64,000 nucleotides of DNA, from NCBI RefSeq assembly GCF_003172915.1, contig NZ_QGKU01000006.1:16198-80197 (forward strand), in the 5' to 3' direction. The stretch comes from Meridianimarinicoccus roseus. Its GTDB lineage: Bacteria; Pseudomonadota; Alphaproteobacteria; Rhodobacterales; Rhodobacteraceae. Shown in pieces: positions 53,416-62,567 of the stretch. Each line of letters begins with the position of its first letter. The stretch's first letter is position 1. The notes beneath the pieces were generated by a model. It was not told the origin of the DNA, made no database searches, and saw only the letters and a program-made list of their open reading frames with translations. The position numbers and the translations under genes are program-made.

Positions 53416-54100
53416 AACCGACCCGGCGGCGCAGATCCGCCGCGCCCGGATCGGATAGCAGCCTGATCAGCGTGCTTGCGGCCTCGGGCTGTTCGGCGTC
53501 TTGCGCCACGGCGGCGGTATATACGGTGGACAGCGCGAATGCCTCAGGCAGATCGCCGGCATAGACGACGCCGGGAGTGTTCAGGATCTCGGTGACCTGC
53601 GTGCACCCGATCGCGCCATCCTGCGCATCGGCGACCATTGTCGCCATCGCGGTCTGCCCGTTCGGGAAGGTGCGCAGCCGGTCCGCCATTTCGGCCTCCA
53701 GCCCCAGTCGCGCGATCACGCCCGCGACATGGATCCCCGCTGTGGCGCGCTGCGTGTCCGGCACGTAGAGTGACGAGGCCCCGGCCAGCGCGGCGCGCAG
53801 CCCGTACGCTGTGGACACGTCCGGCACCTCGCTTCCCTCGCGCACGCCGACCCCGGTGACCACGTTTCCCAGATCGGTCACGCTGTCCGGCCGCACCATA
53901 CCGGCATGCGCGAGATCGTCGATGATCTTGCGGGTCAGGATTACCAGGTCCACCGGCTCGCCGCCCGTGATCCGGTCGCGCATGGCACCGACGGCACCGT
54001 AGTCACCGGAAATGTCATGGCCGGTGGCGGTGGTGAAATCGGCGGTGCAGGCATTGACCAGCCCGTTGGCCGCACCGCCGCTGAGGATCTTCAGTGTCAT
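53408..54100 (-). CDS. molybdate-binding-protein-like protein without signal peptide
   Basis: 230 residues with the type 2 periplasmic binding fold of ModA-like proteins: MTLKILSGGAANGLVNACTADFTTATGHDISGDYGAVGAMRDRITGGEPVDLVILTRKIID, and GIHVAGVIARLGL. It starts directly with the first beta strand, so no export signal is seen and it may act in the cytoplasm. It is 30 bp downstream of the FAH-family gene in the same operon. The ligand is unknown. Confidence 0.8.
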   Translation of the reverse strand: MTLKILSGGAANGLVNACTADFTTATGHDISGDYGAVGAMRDRITGGEPVDLVILTRKIIDDLAHAGMVRPDSVTDLGNVVTGVGVREGSEVPDVSTAYGLRAALAGASSLYVPDTQRATAGIHVAGVIARLGLEAEMADRLRTFPNGQTAMATMVADAQDGAIGCTQVTEILNTPGVVYAGDLPEAFALSTVYTAAVAQDAEQPEAASTLIRLLSDPGAADLRRRVGFT

Positions 54101-54130
54101 CGTGGTTGCCTTCCTTGCAGTCGTGCCCGA

Positions 54131-54985
54131 TCAGGTGCAGGTATTTGTCAGCGTGCCGATCCCCGAGATCGTGATCGCGACGGTGTCGCCAGGCGCAAGG
54201 AAGCACGGCGGGTCCATTCCGATACCTACACCGGCCGGCGTGCCGGTGGCGATGATGTCGCCAGGTTCCAGCGTGATACCCGCCGACAGGGTCGCGATCA
54301 GCGTGGGGATGTCGAAGATCAGGTCACGGGTGTTCGCGTCCTGCCGCAATGCGCCGTTGACGTGACACTGGACGGTCAGGTCTTCAGGATCAAGCGCGTC
54401 GGCGGTGACCGCCACCGGGCCCATCGGCGCGAAGCTGTCCAGCGACTTGCCGAGGAACCACTGCTTGTGGTTGCGCTGCAGGTCGCGCGCGGTGACGTCG
54501 TTCAGGATCGTGTAGCCCCAGATGTGATTGTAGGCGCGGTCCTTCGGAATCGCGCGTCCGCCGGTGCCGATGATGACGGCAAGTTCCGCTTCGTAATCGA
54601 CTTTGGATGTAACATCGGGATGCAGGTCGATCGCGGTGCCCGGCCCGACCACCGTTGACGGCAGTTTGGAAAACAGCGCTGGGTAGTCGTCCACGTCCTT
54701 GCCCGCGACCGCGCCGGCTTCGAACCCGCTGCGGGCAAACTCGCGCGCGTGCTCCGAATAGTTCTTGCCAACGCACATGATGTTGCGGCGCGGACGCAGC
54801 GGCGCGAGAAGCTGCACTGCGCCTGCAGGGACCGTTTCCAGCCCGTCAAGGTCGGGCAGCGCATCCGCCGTGATGACCTGGTGCAGGTCCGTGATCGCGG
54901 CAGGCAGCAGGGTCAGCGACTGGTCGTCGGCGGACACGACGGCGATCCGCGTGTCGGATCCATGCCGGACGGCGGCGAATTTCAT
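54131..54985 (-). CDS. fumarylacetoacetate hydrolase family protein
   Basis: 284 residues with the FAH fold: NIMCVGKNYSEHAREF, metal-binding DYEAELAVIIG, GYTILNDVTARDLQ, KSLDSFAPMGP, and GDIIATGTPAGVGIGM. Members hydrolyse C-C bonds of beta-diketo acids or act as decarboxylases or hydratases in aromatic and sugar-acid pathways. It is divergent from the GntR regulator, whose probable operator lies between them. The substrate cannot be named. Confidence 0.88.
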   Translation of the reverse strand: MKFAAVRHGSDTRIAVVSADDQSLTLLPAAITDLHQVITADALPDLDGLETVPAGAVQLLAPLRPRRNIMCVGKNYSEHAREFARSGFEAGAVAGKDVDDYPALFSKLPSTVVGPGTAIDLHPDVTSKVDYEAELAVIIGTGGRAIPKDRAYNHIWGYTILNDVTARDLQRNHKQWFLGKSLDSFAPMGPVAVTADALDPEDLTVQCHVNGALRQDANTRDLIFDIPTLIATLSAGITLEPGDIIATGTPAGVGIGMDPPCFLAPGDTVAITISGIGTLTNTCT

Positions 54986-55032
54986 CAGGGCACCTCTTGG
55001 CTTGACGTAGACTTTGCACAGCAGTGCCCACG

Positions 55033-55053
55033 GTCAACCAAATTGTCAACCAA
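55033..55053. promoter_or_regulatory. direct repeat GTCAACCAA in the FAH/GntR divergent promoter region
   Basis: GTCAACCAA occurs at 55033-55041 and again at 55045-55053 (12-bp period). On the minus strand each reads TTGGTTGAC, containing a TTGAC -35-like element for the FAH gene. On the plus strand a TTGACA follows at 55066-55071. Overlap with putative -35 elements makes this a candidate operator of the GntR protein. Confidence 0.5.
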
Positions 55054-55101
55054 TTACTATTTTTCTTGACACCAAACGAACCAATATCATACCGATTCAG
55101 C

Positions 55102-55767
55102 ATGAGCACATCCGTCATTCCAGACCAGTCGGTACGCGCCTACATCGTCGGCGCGATCGAGGCCGGCCAGTACCCGGGCGGTGCGCGCCTGCCGACGGAG
55201 CGTGCGCTGAGCGAAAAGTTGTCCGTCAGCCGCAGCGCGGTGCGCACGGCGCTGGCCCATCTGGAAGGAGAGGGCTTGATTGTCCGGGTCGGGGGTAGCG
55301 GGACGTATGTGGCGGAAAACGCCGCTCCTCGCGCCGAAGTTGCGGACCTGACCAGCCCAGCCCAGATCATGGAGGCACGGCTGGCGATCGAGCCACCCTT
55401 CGCGCGGCTGGTGGCCGAGCATGGCACGCAGGCCAGCTTCCTCGCGATGCAGCGCTGCGTTGACGCAGGCGGGGCTGCGGACAGTTTCGAAGGGTTCGAA
55501 CACTGGGACGCAGAACTGCACGCCGAGATCGCCGCCGCAACTCGCAACCCGTTGATGGTCGAGGCGTATCGCCTGATCACTGCGGCGCGGAACGGGGCAG
55601 AATGGGGGGTCATGAAACGGCGCAGCCTGACGAACGAGGTGCGCGCGGCCTATCAGGCTGATCACGAACGCATTGTCGCTGCGCTTCGGATGCGCGACGC
55701 GGACCTGGCCGAAATGGAACTGAGACAACACCTGCTGACGATCCGCGGCAACCTGCTGGGATACTGA
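55102..55767 (+). CDS. GntR-family regulator, FCD type
   Basis: 221 residues: winged helix-turn-helix (about 8-70; LPTERALSEKLSVSRSAVRTALAHLEGEGLIVR) and an FCD effector domain (about 85-215) with conserved polar residues for metal and ligand (EARLAIEPPFARL, HWDAELHAEIAAATRN, DHERIVAALRMRDA). ATG at 55102 is used; an upstream in-frame start at 55024 would cover the operator region. It is divergent from the FAH gene and 76 bp ahead of an ABC importer operon, which it may also control. Confidence 0.9.
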   Translation: MSTSVIPDQSVRAYIVGAIEAGQYPGGARLPTERALSEKLSVSRSAVRTALAHLEGEGLIVRVGGSGTYVAENAAPRAEVADLTSPAQIMEARLAIEPPFARLVAEHGTQASFLAMQRCVDAGGAADSFEGFEHWDAELHAEIAAATRNPLMVEAYRLITAARNGAEWGVMKRRSLTNEVRAAYQADHERIVAALRMRDADLAEMELRQHLLTIRGNLLGY

Positions 55768-55843
55768 CGCACCTGCGTACCGGACCACATCGGCCGCCTA
55801 CGAAAAACGGATCATGCACGCCGCATGATATTGGGGGGAAATC

Positions 55844-56641
55844 ATGACTGTAGCCGAACTCCGGCCGACCGGCACGGCGTCAGCCGACCTGCCTGTTATC
55901 GCCGCGCGCGGCGTGACCAAGACCTTTGGAGACGGCCGTGTTGTCGCGCTGGAAGGCGCGGATTTCGACGTGCGGCCCGGCGAATTCATTTCACTGGTTG
56001 GCCCGTCTGGCTGCGGCAAATCCACGTTGCTGCGGATCGTGGCCGGGCTTCTGGGCAGCAGCGCGGGCAGCCTGTCGGTTCACGGTGAAAAGGTGACCGG
56101 GCCGCGCCACGACGTGGCGATGATGTTCCAGAAACCGACGTTGCTGGCCTGGCGCACCGCGATCGAGAACGTGCTGCTGCCAACCGAGATCGCCGGGCGT
56201 GTCACCGACAAGGACCGCCGCCGCGCGATGGACCTGCTGGAACTGACCGGCCTGAAGGATTTCGCGTTCTCATTTCCAAGCCAATTGTCGGGCGGGATGC
56301 AGCAGCGCGTCGCCTTGGCGCGGCTTCTTCAGACCGGCGCCGACATCCTGCTGCTGGACGAGCCTTTCGGCGCATTGGACGAGTTCACCCGTGAGCATCT
56401 GAACGTCGAATTGATGCGCATCGTTGGTGAGGTGGGCGCAACCACGCTGTTCGTGACACACAATATCGGCGAAGCGATCTTCCTGGCCGACCGCGTGTTC
56501 GTGATGACGCCCCGGCCCGGACGGTTGGCAAAGATCGTCGATGTGCCCTTTGCGCGTCCCCGCAGCCCCGAGTTGCAGCTGACGCCCGATTTCAACCAAT
56601 TGGTCGCCGAGGTTCGCACAACGCTGGGGGCGGTGGCATGA
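55844..56641 (+). CDS. nitrate/sulfonate/taurine-type ABC ATP-binding protein
   Basis: 265 residues of the SsuB/TauB/ThiZ type: Walker A GPSGCGKST, MMFQKPTLLAWRTAIENVLLP, signature LSGGMQQRVALARLL, Walker B ILLLDEPFGALD, H-loop VTHNIGEA. The stop overlaps the next permease start (ATGA). It is first of a four-gene importer operon. Confidence 0.95.
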   Translation: MTVAELRPTGTASADLPVIAARGVTKTFGDGRVVALEGADFDVRPGEFISLVGPSGCGKSTLLRIVAGLLGSSAGSLSVHGEKVTGPRHDVAMMFQKPTLLAWRTAIENVLLPTEIAGRVTDKDRRRAMDLLELTGLKDFAFSFPSQLSGGMQQRVALARLLQTGADILLLDEPFGALDEFTREHLNVELMRIVGEVGATTLFVTHNIGEAIFLADRVFVMTPRPGRLAKIVDVPFARPRSPELQLTPDFNQLVAEVRTTLGAVA

Positions 56642-57504
56642 GTGAGGCCGACGAACGCGCACTGCGCGGCGCCGTCGGGCCGACCTCGCGCCGCATCATG
56701 TTCAATCATCTCGCGATCCTGATGTCGCTGCTGACCGCGTGGGAGGTCGGTGTGCGGACCGGCACGCTCGACGCGCTGTTCTTTCCGCTTCCGACCGACA
56801 TCCTCGCGGGGTTCTGGCGGCTCTATGTCGTGCAGGGTAACGTGTGGAGCCATCTTGGTCTGACGATGATGGAAGTGAGCATCGGCTTTCTTGCCGGCTC
56901 CGCGCTCGGGATCGGGCTTGCCGTAGTGGTCGGACTGGTCGAACCGCTTCGGCGCTACATGAAGCCCTATGTCATCATCACCGAGGCGACGCCCCGCATC
57001 GCCATCGGTCCCGTCATCATCGCGGCCTTCGGGTTCGGCTGGACCTCCAAGGTGGCCATAGTGATGCTGGTGTGCTTCTTCGCGCCGTTCGTCAATACGC
57101 TCAACGGCATGGTCAATGTCGATGATGACGAATTGGACATGATGCGTTCGATGCGCGCCAGCAAACTGCAGATCTTCCGCAAGCTGATGATCCCGGATGC
57201 CATGCCCGAGATCATGGGCGGGCTGCGGCTGGCGATGGCCTCTGCTCTGGGCGGGGCGCTGGTGGCCGAATTCATCGCGGCCAATGCCGGGATGGGCGTG
57301 CTCATCAACCAGTATACCGGCGTGCTGAACATGGCCTCGGCCTTCGTCTGCGTGCTGACCCTCACGGCGATCGGGTTCTTCATCCTGCGCTTCATGGAGG
57401 CCGTCGACCGCTGGCTTGTGTTCTGGGGCGACCGTGCCAGGACCGAGGCCGTCTCGCGCCGCCGCGCCTCCGCTTGGGCGCGCCGCGAAGAGGGGCGGAC
57501 ATGA
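56638..57504 (+). CDS. SsuC/TauC-type ABC permease
   Basis: 288 residues, about six helices, with the EAA region MMRSMRASKLQIFRKLMIPDAMPEIMGGLRLAMASALGGALVAEF typical of the family. It is one of two permeases in the operon; the ends overlap both neighbours by 4 nt, so the pair probably forms a heterodimer. Confidence 0.93.
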   Translation: MSEADERALRGAVGPTSRRIMFNHLAILMSLLTAWEVGVRTGTLDALFFPLPTDILAGFWRLYVVQGNVWSHLGLTMMEVSIGFLAGSALGIGLAVVVGLVEPLRRYMKPYVIITEATPRIAIGPVIIAAFGFGWTSKVAIVMLVCFFAPFVNTLNGMVNVDDDELDMMRSMRASKLQIFRKLMIPDAMPEIMGGLRLAMASALGGALVAEFIAANAGMGVLINQYTGVLNMASAFVCVLTLTAIGFFILRFMEAVDRWLVFWGDRARTEAVSRRRASAWARREEGRT

Positions 57505-58361
57505 CCGGCCCGGTGTCTATCCTGCGCCACCTTGCCGTGTTCGTCGGTGTCATCACCACCTGGGAGGTGCTGGCGCTGCTGGGCTGGATCGATACGATAC
57601 TGCTGCCGCGCCCGGTCGAGATCGGCGAGGGGATCGTCAAGCTCTATTTCGAGGACCGGACGATCTATCGCCATTTCGCCATCACGTTCTACGAAGCCTT
57701 CGCCGGGTTTCTGATCGGCGGCGGGCTCGGGCTGGCGCTGGCGGTCGGGTCAGCGCTGAACGACAGCTTCCGGCGCTACGTGTCGCCCTATGCTATCGTG
57801 CTGAACGTGACGCCGGGGCTGGCGCTGACGCCCATCGTGATCGCGTGGTTCGGCTTTGGCTACAGTTCCAAGATCGCGCTTGGTGCGATCGTGTGCTTCT
57901 TCCCGGTCTTCGTGAACACGTTGATCGCACTGACCCGCACCGACAGCGACACGCTGGAGATGTTCCGCTCGCTCGGTGCGTCGCGCTGGCAGACCTTCGT
58001 CAAGTTGCAGGTACCCGACAGCCTGCCGATGGTGTTCGCCGGTTTCAAGATATCGATCACCACGGCGCTCGTCGGCGCGGTGGTGGCTGAATTCTCGCAG
58101 GGCACGGCCGGCATCGGCGTACTGATGCAGCGTCTGTCCTTTGCGCTCGACATGGGCAGTGCCATAGCCGCGCTGCTCAGCATGTCACTGCTGGGACTGC
58201 TGCTTTATTACCTGATCGAAATCCTCGACGACCGGATCGTGTTCTGGCGACGGGGCCCGCGCATGGAGGCCGTTGGTCGAAGACGGCAGGCCGCTTGGAC
58301 AGCTGCGCCAAGAACAAAAAAACTTACGACTTCGACACTGAAACCCAAAGGAGGAGGATAG
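57501..58361 (+). CDS. SsuC/TauC-type ABC permease
   Basis: 286 residues with EAA region MFRSLGASRWQTFVKLQVPDSLPMVFAGFKISITTALVGAVVAEF. ATG at 57501 overlaps the previous stop (ATGA). The C-terminus is a Lys/Thr-rich tail ending one base before the binding-protein gene start. Confidence 0.93.
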   Translation: MTGPVSILRHLAVFVGVITTWEVLALLGWIDTILLPRPVEIGEGIVKLYFEDRTIYRHFAITFYEAFAGFLIGGGLGLALAVGSALNDSFRRYVSPYAIVLNVTPGLALTPIVIAWFGFGYSSKIALGAIVCFFPVFVNTLIALTRTDSDTLEMFRSLGASRWQTFVKLQVPDSLPMVFAGFKISITTALVGAVVAEFSQGTAGIGVLMQRLSFALDMGSAIAALLSMSLLGLLLYYLIEILDDRIVFWRRGPRMEAVGRRRQAAWTAAPRTKKLTTSTLKPKGGG

Positions 58362-58362
58362 A

Positions 58363-59397
58363 ATGAACACGCTTGTCAAAGCCGGGCTTCTGGCCACGGC
58401 AGCCAGTCTTGCGCTGCCCGCAACGGCACAGGACCTGACGACCATCAACGCGATCATGCCCAAGCAGCGGTCGGCCAACTACTTCCCGCTGATCGTTGGC
58501 GAAGCGCTTGGCTATTTCGCTGAAGAAGGCGTGGAGGTGAACCTGCTGCCGTCCGAAACGCCGATTCCGTTCGTGAACTTCCTGCGCAACGGTCAAGCGG
58601 ACATCGCGATGATGGACCCGGCCGAAGTGCTTCAGGCGGTCGCCGCGGGCATCGACATCAATGTCGTGTACGAGGTGATGCAGACGGCGCCCGACGGCAT
58701 CGCGATTTCCGCTGAAAGCGCGATCACGGACGTGGCCGACCTGCGCGGTGAAACCGTGGGTCTCGTGTCGGACCGCGACCTCGTTACGCTGAAGATCGCT
58801 CTCGATGCCCGCGGCATGACCGAGAACGACGTGACCAGCGTCGTGGTGGGCGAAGCGGGCCCGACGTTGGCCGCGGCCTTCCGCGACCAGACCGTCGCGG
58901 CCATCGCCGGATCGGGTCCGGACTGGCTGGCGATCCGTGCCAACGGAATCGCGATCGACCTGATCACCCCGGCTGAAGTGTCGGACAAGCCGGGCAACGT
59001 CTTCGTCAGCATGTCGGATACGCTGGAGGACAAGGGCGAGCTGATCGAAGGCTACCTCCGCGCCTGGTCCAAGGGGATGTACGTGGCGACCTTCGCCCCC
59101 GATGTCGTGGCCGAGATCGCGCGGACGACCGTGCCCGAGGAATGGGAAGACCCGACCTTCGGCCAGCAGTATCTCGAGAACGCGATGCGCCTGAACGTGT
59201 CGGTGACCGAACTGGCGGGCGATCTTCAGACCGCGACATGGGCGTCGATACAGCCTGGAATGATGAAGTTCGACCTGATCGAGGAACAGGTTGATCCGTC
59301 CGAGTTCCTTCAGCCCGCGATGATCGCCCCGGCCAACGACTGGTCGCGCGAGGAAGTCGAGGCCGAGGTCGCTGCCTGGCGCGACGCCAACATGTGA
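58363..59397 (+). CDS. NMT1/THI5-like ABC substrate-binding protein
   Basis: 344 residues with signal peptide (MNTLVKAGLLATAASLALPATAQ) and the NMT1/SsuA-like fold: YFPLIVGEALGYFAEEGVEVNLLPSETPIPFVNFLRNGQADIAMMDPAEVLQAVAAG. Ribosome site AGGAGG lies directly upstream. Relatives bind sulfonates, pyrimidine precursors, riboflavin or aromatic acids. The FAH-family hydrolase across the divergent promoter suggests an organic acid, but this is only context. Confidence 0.92.
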   Translation: MNTLVKAGLLATAASLALPATAQDLTTINAIMPKQRSANYFPLIVGEALGYFAEEGVEVNLLPSETPIPFVNFLRNGQADIAMMDPAEVLQAVAAGIDINVVYEVMQTAPDGIAISAESAITDVADLRGETVGLVSDRDLVTLKIALDARGMTENDVTSVVVGEAGPTLAAAFRDQTVAAIAGSGPDWLAIRANGIAIDLITPAEVSDKPGNVFVSMSDTLEDKGELIEGYLRAWSKGMYVATFAPDVVAEIARTTVPEEWEDPTFGQQYLENAMRLNVSVTELAGDLQTATWASIQPGMMKFDLIEEQVDPSEFLQPAMIAPANDWSREEVEAEVAAWRDANM

Positions 59398-59499
59398 TCG
59401 GCGGTGGCGGCGCGGCTGCGCGCCGCTACAAGCCCCGTGCCGTGGTTGCAAGCCCGGCGCGGCACAGCCCAAGGTCTGCCGACAGGGCAGGGGACGGTA

Positions 59500-60564
59500 A
59501 TGGGCGTATTGGACAGCTACGAGGCGCGTGTCGCGGCGGGTACATTGCATTCCGACGAGCGGCAACGCGCGGTCGCTGCAACGCTTGACGACTTGCGGGT
59601 GCGCCTGCTTGCAGACCCGCCACGCCGCCTCGGACTGTTCCAGCGCATGCGGAATGGCACACCGGCGGGGCTGTACATTTGGGGCAGCGTCGGCAGCGGC
59701 AAGTCGATGCTGGTCGATCTGTTCGTCACGGCGCTGGACGGCGTGCCCGCCCGTCGGCTGCACTTTCACGACTTCATGCAGCAGGTCCACCGCGCACTGC
59801 ACAGCGCACGGCAGAATCGCACGGGCGATCCGCTGGCGCTGGCGGCCGCGCAGGTCTGCGGTGGGCTCCGGGTTCTTGTCCTTGACGAGATGGAGGTGCG
59901 CGATATCGCTGATGCCGCGATTCTAGACCGGCTGTTCCGTGCGGTGTTCGACGCGGGCACCGTTCTTGTCACCACATCGAACGCGGCGCCGGGTGATCTC
60001 TATCGCGACGGGCTGAAGCGCGAACTGTTCACGCCGTTCATCGAACTGATCGGGCAACAGTGCGGTGTCGTCAAACTGGCCGGGCCGCGCGACTACCGTA
60101 CCGGGCGCGGCGCGAAGGACAGCCGCCTGATCTACCCGCTGGGGGCGGCCGCACGCGACTTCACATCGGGTTGGTGGGACCGTTTGGCGCAGGGCGCGCC
60201 GCGCGCCGAAACGGTTCGGGTGCAGGGCCGCCCGTTGACGCTGACGACCGACGGGGCCGACCTGGTCCGGGCGGCTTTCCACGATCTTTGCGACCGGCCA
60301 CTCGGCCCCGCCGACTACCTTCACCTCGCGCAGCGCACACAGTGGCTGGTGTTGGAGGACATCCCGAAGCTCGGGGCCCGCCAGCACGACACAGCGCGCC
60401 GGTTTATCCTTCTGATCGACGCGCTTTACGAGGCGCGCACCGGGTTGGTCGCCAGCGCGGATGCGCCTCCCGACGCGCTGTGCGGCGACGACGAGAACGC
60501 CTTTGCCTTCGCGCGCGTGGTCAGTCGGCTCGCCGAAATGACGGCCCCCGGCTGGCCGTCCTGA
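59500..60564 (+). CDS. zapE: AFG1/ZapE-family ATPase
   Basis: 354 residues: MGVLDSYEARVAAGTLHSDERQR start, Walker A YIWGSVGSGKSM, FHDFMQQVH, Walker B LVLDEMEVRDIADA, sensor TTSNAAPGDLYRDGLKRELFTPFI, and VLEDIPKLGARQHDTARRFILLIDALYE. The family is linked to division-ring stability and mitochondrial protein quality control. ATG at 59500 (after GGGACGG) matches family starts; the open frame to 59404 lacks conservation. It follows the ABC importer operon by about 100 bp, an odd place, and might be a second copy in the genome. Confidence 0.9.
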   Translation: MGVLDSYEARVAAGTLHSDERQRAVAATLDDLRVRLLADPPRRLGLFQRMRNGTPAGLYIWGSVGSGKSMLVDLFVTALDGVPARRLHFHDFMQQVHRALHSARQNRTGDPLALAAAQVCGGLRVLVLDEMEVRDIADAAILDRLFRAVFDAGTVLVTTSNAAPGDLYRDGLKRELFTPFIELIGQQCGVVKLAGPRDYRTGRGAKDSRLIYPLGAAARDFTSGWWDRLAQGAPRAETVRVQGRPLTLTTDGADLVRAAFHDLCDRPLGPADYLHLAQRTQWLVLEDIPKLGARQHDTARRFILLIDALYEARTGLVASADAPPDALCGDDENAFAFARVVSRLAEMTAPGWPS

Positions 60565-60591
60565 CCAGCCGGTCGCCGGAGGCTACCCGCA

Positions 60592-62022
60592 TCAGCCGTC
60601 CGTGCGGCCCCTGCCGTGCCCTGCCATGCCACCAGACACTTCCTCGGTCGCTTCGTCGGCCAGGTCCTCCGGCAGTACGAGGTTCAGCACGATGGCGATC
60701 ATAGCGGCGGGCAGCAGCCCGCTGGTCATCAGCACATGCACCGTTTCGGGCAGGTATTGAACCGCCTTCGGGTCAAGCTGGAGGCCCAGCCCGACCGACA
60801 GCGCGATGGCGAAGATGACCATGTTCCGCCGGTTCCAGTTCACGTCCGAGAGCATGGAGACGCCTGCCGCGACCACCATGCCGAACATCACGATCACGCC
60901 GCCGCCGAGCACCTCTATCGGGATGGTTCGGATCACCGCGCTGACCTTGGGCACCAGCCCGCACAGGATCAGAAAGAGCGCGCCGATGGTCACAACGTGG
61001 CGGCTCATGACGCCGGTCATGGCGATCAGGCCCACGTTCTGGCTGAACGAGGTGTTGGGAAAGCCGCCGAACACGCCGGCGACGGCCGTGCCGATTCCGT
61101 CCGCATAGGTGGCACCGGCGATCTCGCTTTCGGTGGCTTCGCGGCCCGCGCCGCCCTTGGTAATACCTGATACGTCCCCGACCGTTTCGACCGCCGAAAC
61201 GAAGGCCATCAGGCAGAAACCCACGATGGCCGCAAGGCTGAACTCGATCCCGTAGCTGAACGGAACCGGGAACTGCAGCATCGCGGCGCGGCTCCAGCTC
61301 GTGGCGATCCCGTCCAGCGTGACCATGCCCATAGCCAGTGCGTAGACATATCCCACCGCGATACCGATCACGACCGCAGACACCGCGAGCATGCCGCGCG
61401 CGAAGAACTTCAGTGCCAGCGTGACGAAGATCACGACCAGCGCGGCGGACCAGTTCAGCAGCGATCCGTATTCTGGCGTGTTTATGGCTGGCACGCCGCC
61501 CGCCGCGTATTGGATGCCGACCTTGACCAGCGCGAGGCCGATCATCGTGACGACGAGCCCGGTCACCAGCGGCGGAAGCGCGAAGCGGATCCGCCCGATC
61601 ACGAGCCCGAGTGCGGCATGGAACAGCCCGCCCACCAGCACGCCACCGAACAGCGCAGGCAGAGCATCCACTCCTTTGCCGGCGACAAGGGGAATCATGA
61701 TCGGGATGAAGGCGAAGCTGGTGCCCTGTACGATCGGCAGGCGCGCGCCGACCGGACCCATTCCGACGGTCTGCAGCAGCGTGGCGACACCGGCAAACAG
61801 CATCGACATCTGGATAAGGTAGGTCATGTCCGGAAAGCCCTGCGCCCCGGCGTCGGAGCCGAAGCCGAAACCCGCCGCACCGGCGATGATGATCGCCGGG
61901 GTGACGTTCGACACGAACATCGCCAGCACATGCTGGATGCCAAGCGGGACCGCGCGGTGCAGCGCGGGCATGTAATCCGGATCGCGCAGCTGCGCCGCGG
62001 TGCCGATCGATGTGTCTGCCAT
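60592..62022 (-). CDS. NCS2-family purine/xanthine/urate permease
   Basis: 476 residues, about 13-14 helices, of the nucleobase-cation symporter-2 family: MPIVQG-like RLPIVQGTSFAFIP, FVSAVETVGDVSGI (conserved Glu of helix 8), and FGGFPNTSFSQNVGLIAMTGV, the NCS2 signature with QNxG. The ureide genes upstream on the same strand indicate a purine or urate substrate. The start at 62022 is preceded by AAGGGAGA. Confidence 0.93.
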   Translation of the reverse strand: MADTSIGTAAQLRDPDYMPALHRAVPLGIQHVLAMFVSNVTPAIIIAGAAGFGFGSDAGAQGFPDMTYLIQMSMLFAGVATLLQTVGMGPVGARLPIVQGTSFAFIPIMIPLVAGKGVDALPALFGGVLVGGLFHAALGLVIGRIRFALPPLVTGLVVTMIGLALVKVGIQYAAGGVPAINTPEYGSLLNWSAALVVIFVTLALKFFARGMLAVSAVVIGIAVGYVYALAMGMVTLDGIATSWSRAAMLQFPVPFSYGIEFSLAAIVGFCLMAFVSAVETVGDVSGITKGGAGREATESEIAGATYADGIGTAVAGVFGGFPNTSFSQNVGLIAMTGVMSRHVVTIGALFLILCGLVPKVSAVIRTIPIEVLGGGVIVMFGMVVAAGVSMLSDVNWNRRNMVIFAIALSVGLGLQLDPKAVQYLPETVHVLMTSGLLPAAMIAIVLNLVLPEDLADEATEEVSGGMAGHGRGRTDG

Positions 62023-62078
62023 GGTGTCTCCCTTCAAAGGTGATCCGCCCCCTGATATTGTTTGGATTATTTTGGGGT

Positions 62079-62567
62079 TCAGGTTTGTGTGATGGTGTAG
62101 GGGGGGTTGATGTCGTGTTCTTGCAGGTTCGCTCCGGGGCCGATGCGGTCGATGACGGCGAACAGGCCCGGGGGGTGCAGCGGGGTCAGCACGCCGTGCC
62201 AGGTGCCGCGGCGCAGGTTGATGCCCTGGCCGGGGGCCGTCACGAAGGCCAGCGGGCGGCCCGGCACCCCGCCGTCGTCGGGCGCGACCACCACAAGGAA
62301 CGGCTCGGGCCCCATCGGCACGAAGGCCTGGCTGCCCTCCGGGTGCCGCTCCAGCAGGTCGAGTTCCAGCGGCAGCGTGCGCGGCACGGCCTGGAACAGG
62401 CTGATCCCCGCCCGCCCGTCGCCGAAATCCAGCCCCGCCCGGTCGTGGAACCGCCCGCACAGCCCGCGATTGATGATCCGGTCCGGCGCCCCCGCCGCCT
62501 CCAGCACCTCGCCGAAGGGCGCGAACCCGGCCTGCGTCAGCGGCTGTGCGGCGATCGTCCGGCTCAT
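62079..62567 (-). CDS. allA: ureidoglycolate lyase
   Basis: 162 residues of the AllA cupin family: FAPFGEVLEA, RFHDRAGLDFGDGRAGISLFQAVPRTLPLELDLLERHPEGSQAFVPMG, and LRRGTWHGVLTPL. It releases glyoxylate and urea from ureidoglycolate, the last step of allantoate breakdown. The start overlaps the upstream fusion gene (ATGA). Confidence 0.93.
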   Translation of the reverse strand: MSRTIAAQPLTQAGFAPFGEVLEAAGAPDRIINRGLCGRFHDRAGLDFGDGRAGISLFQAVPRTLPLELDLLERHPEGSQAFVPMGPEPFLVVVAPDDGGVPGRPLAFVTAPGQGINLRRGTWHGVLTPLHPPGLFAVIDRIGPGANLQEHDINPPYTITQT

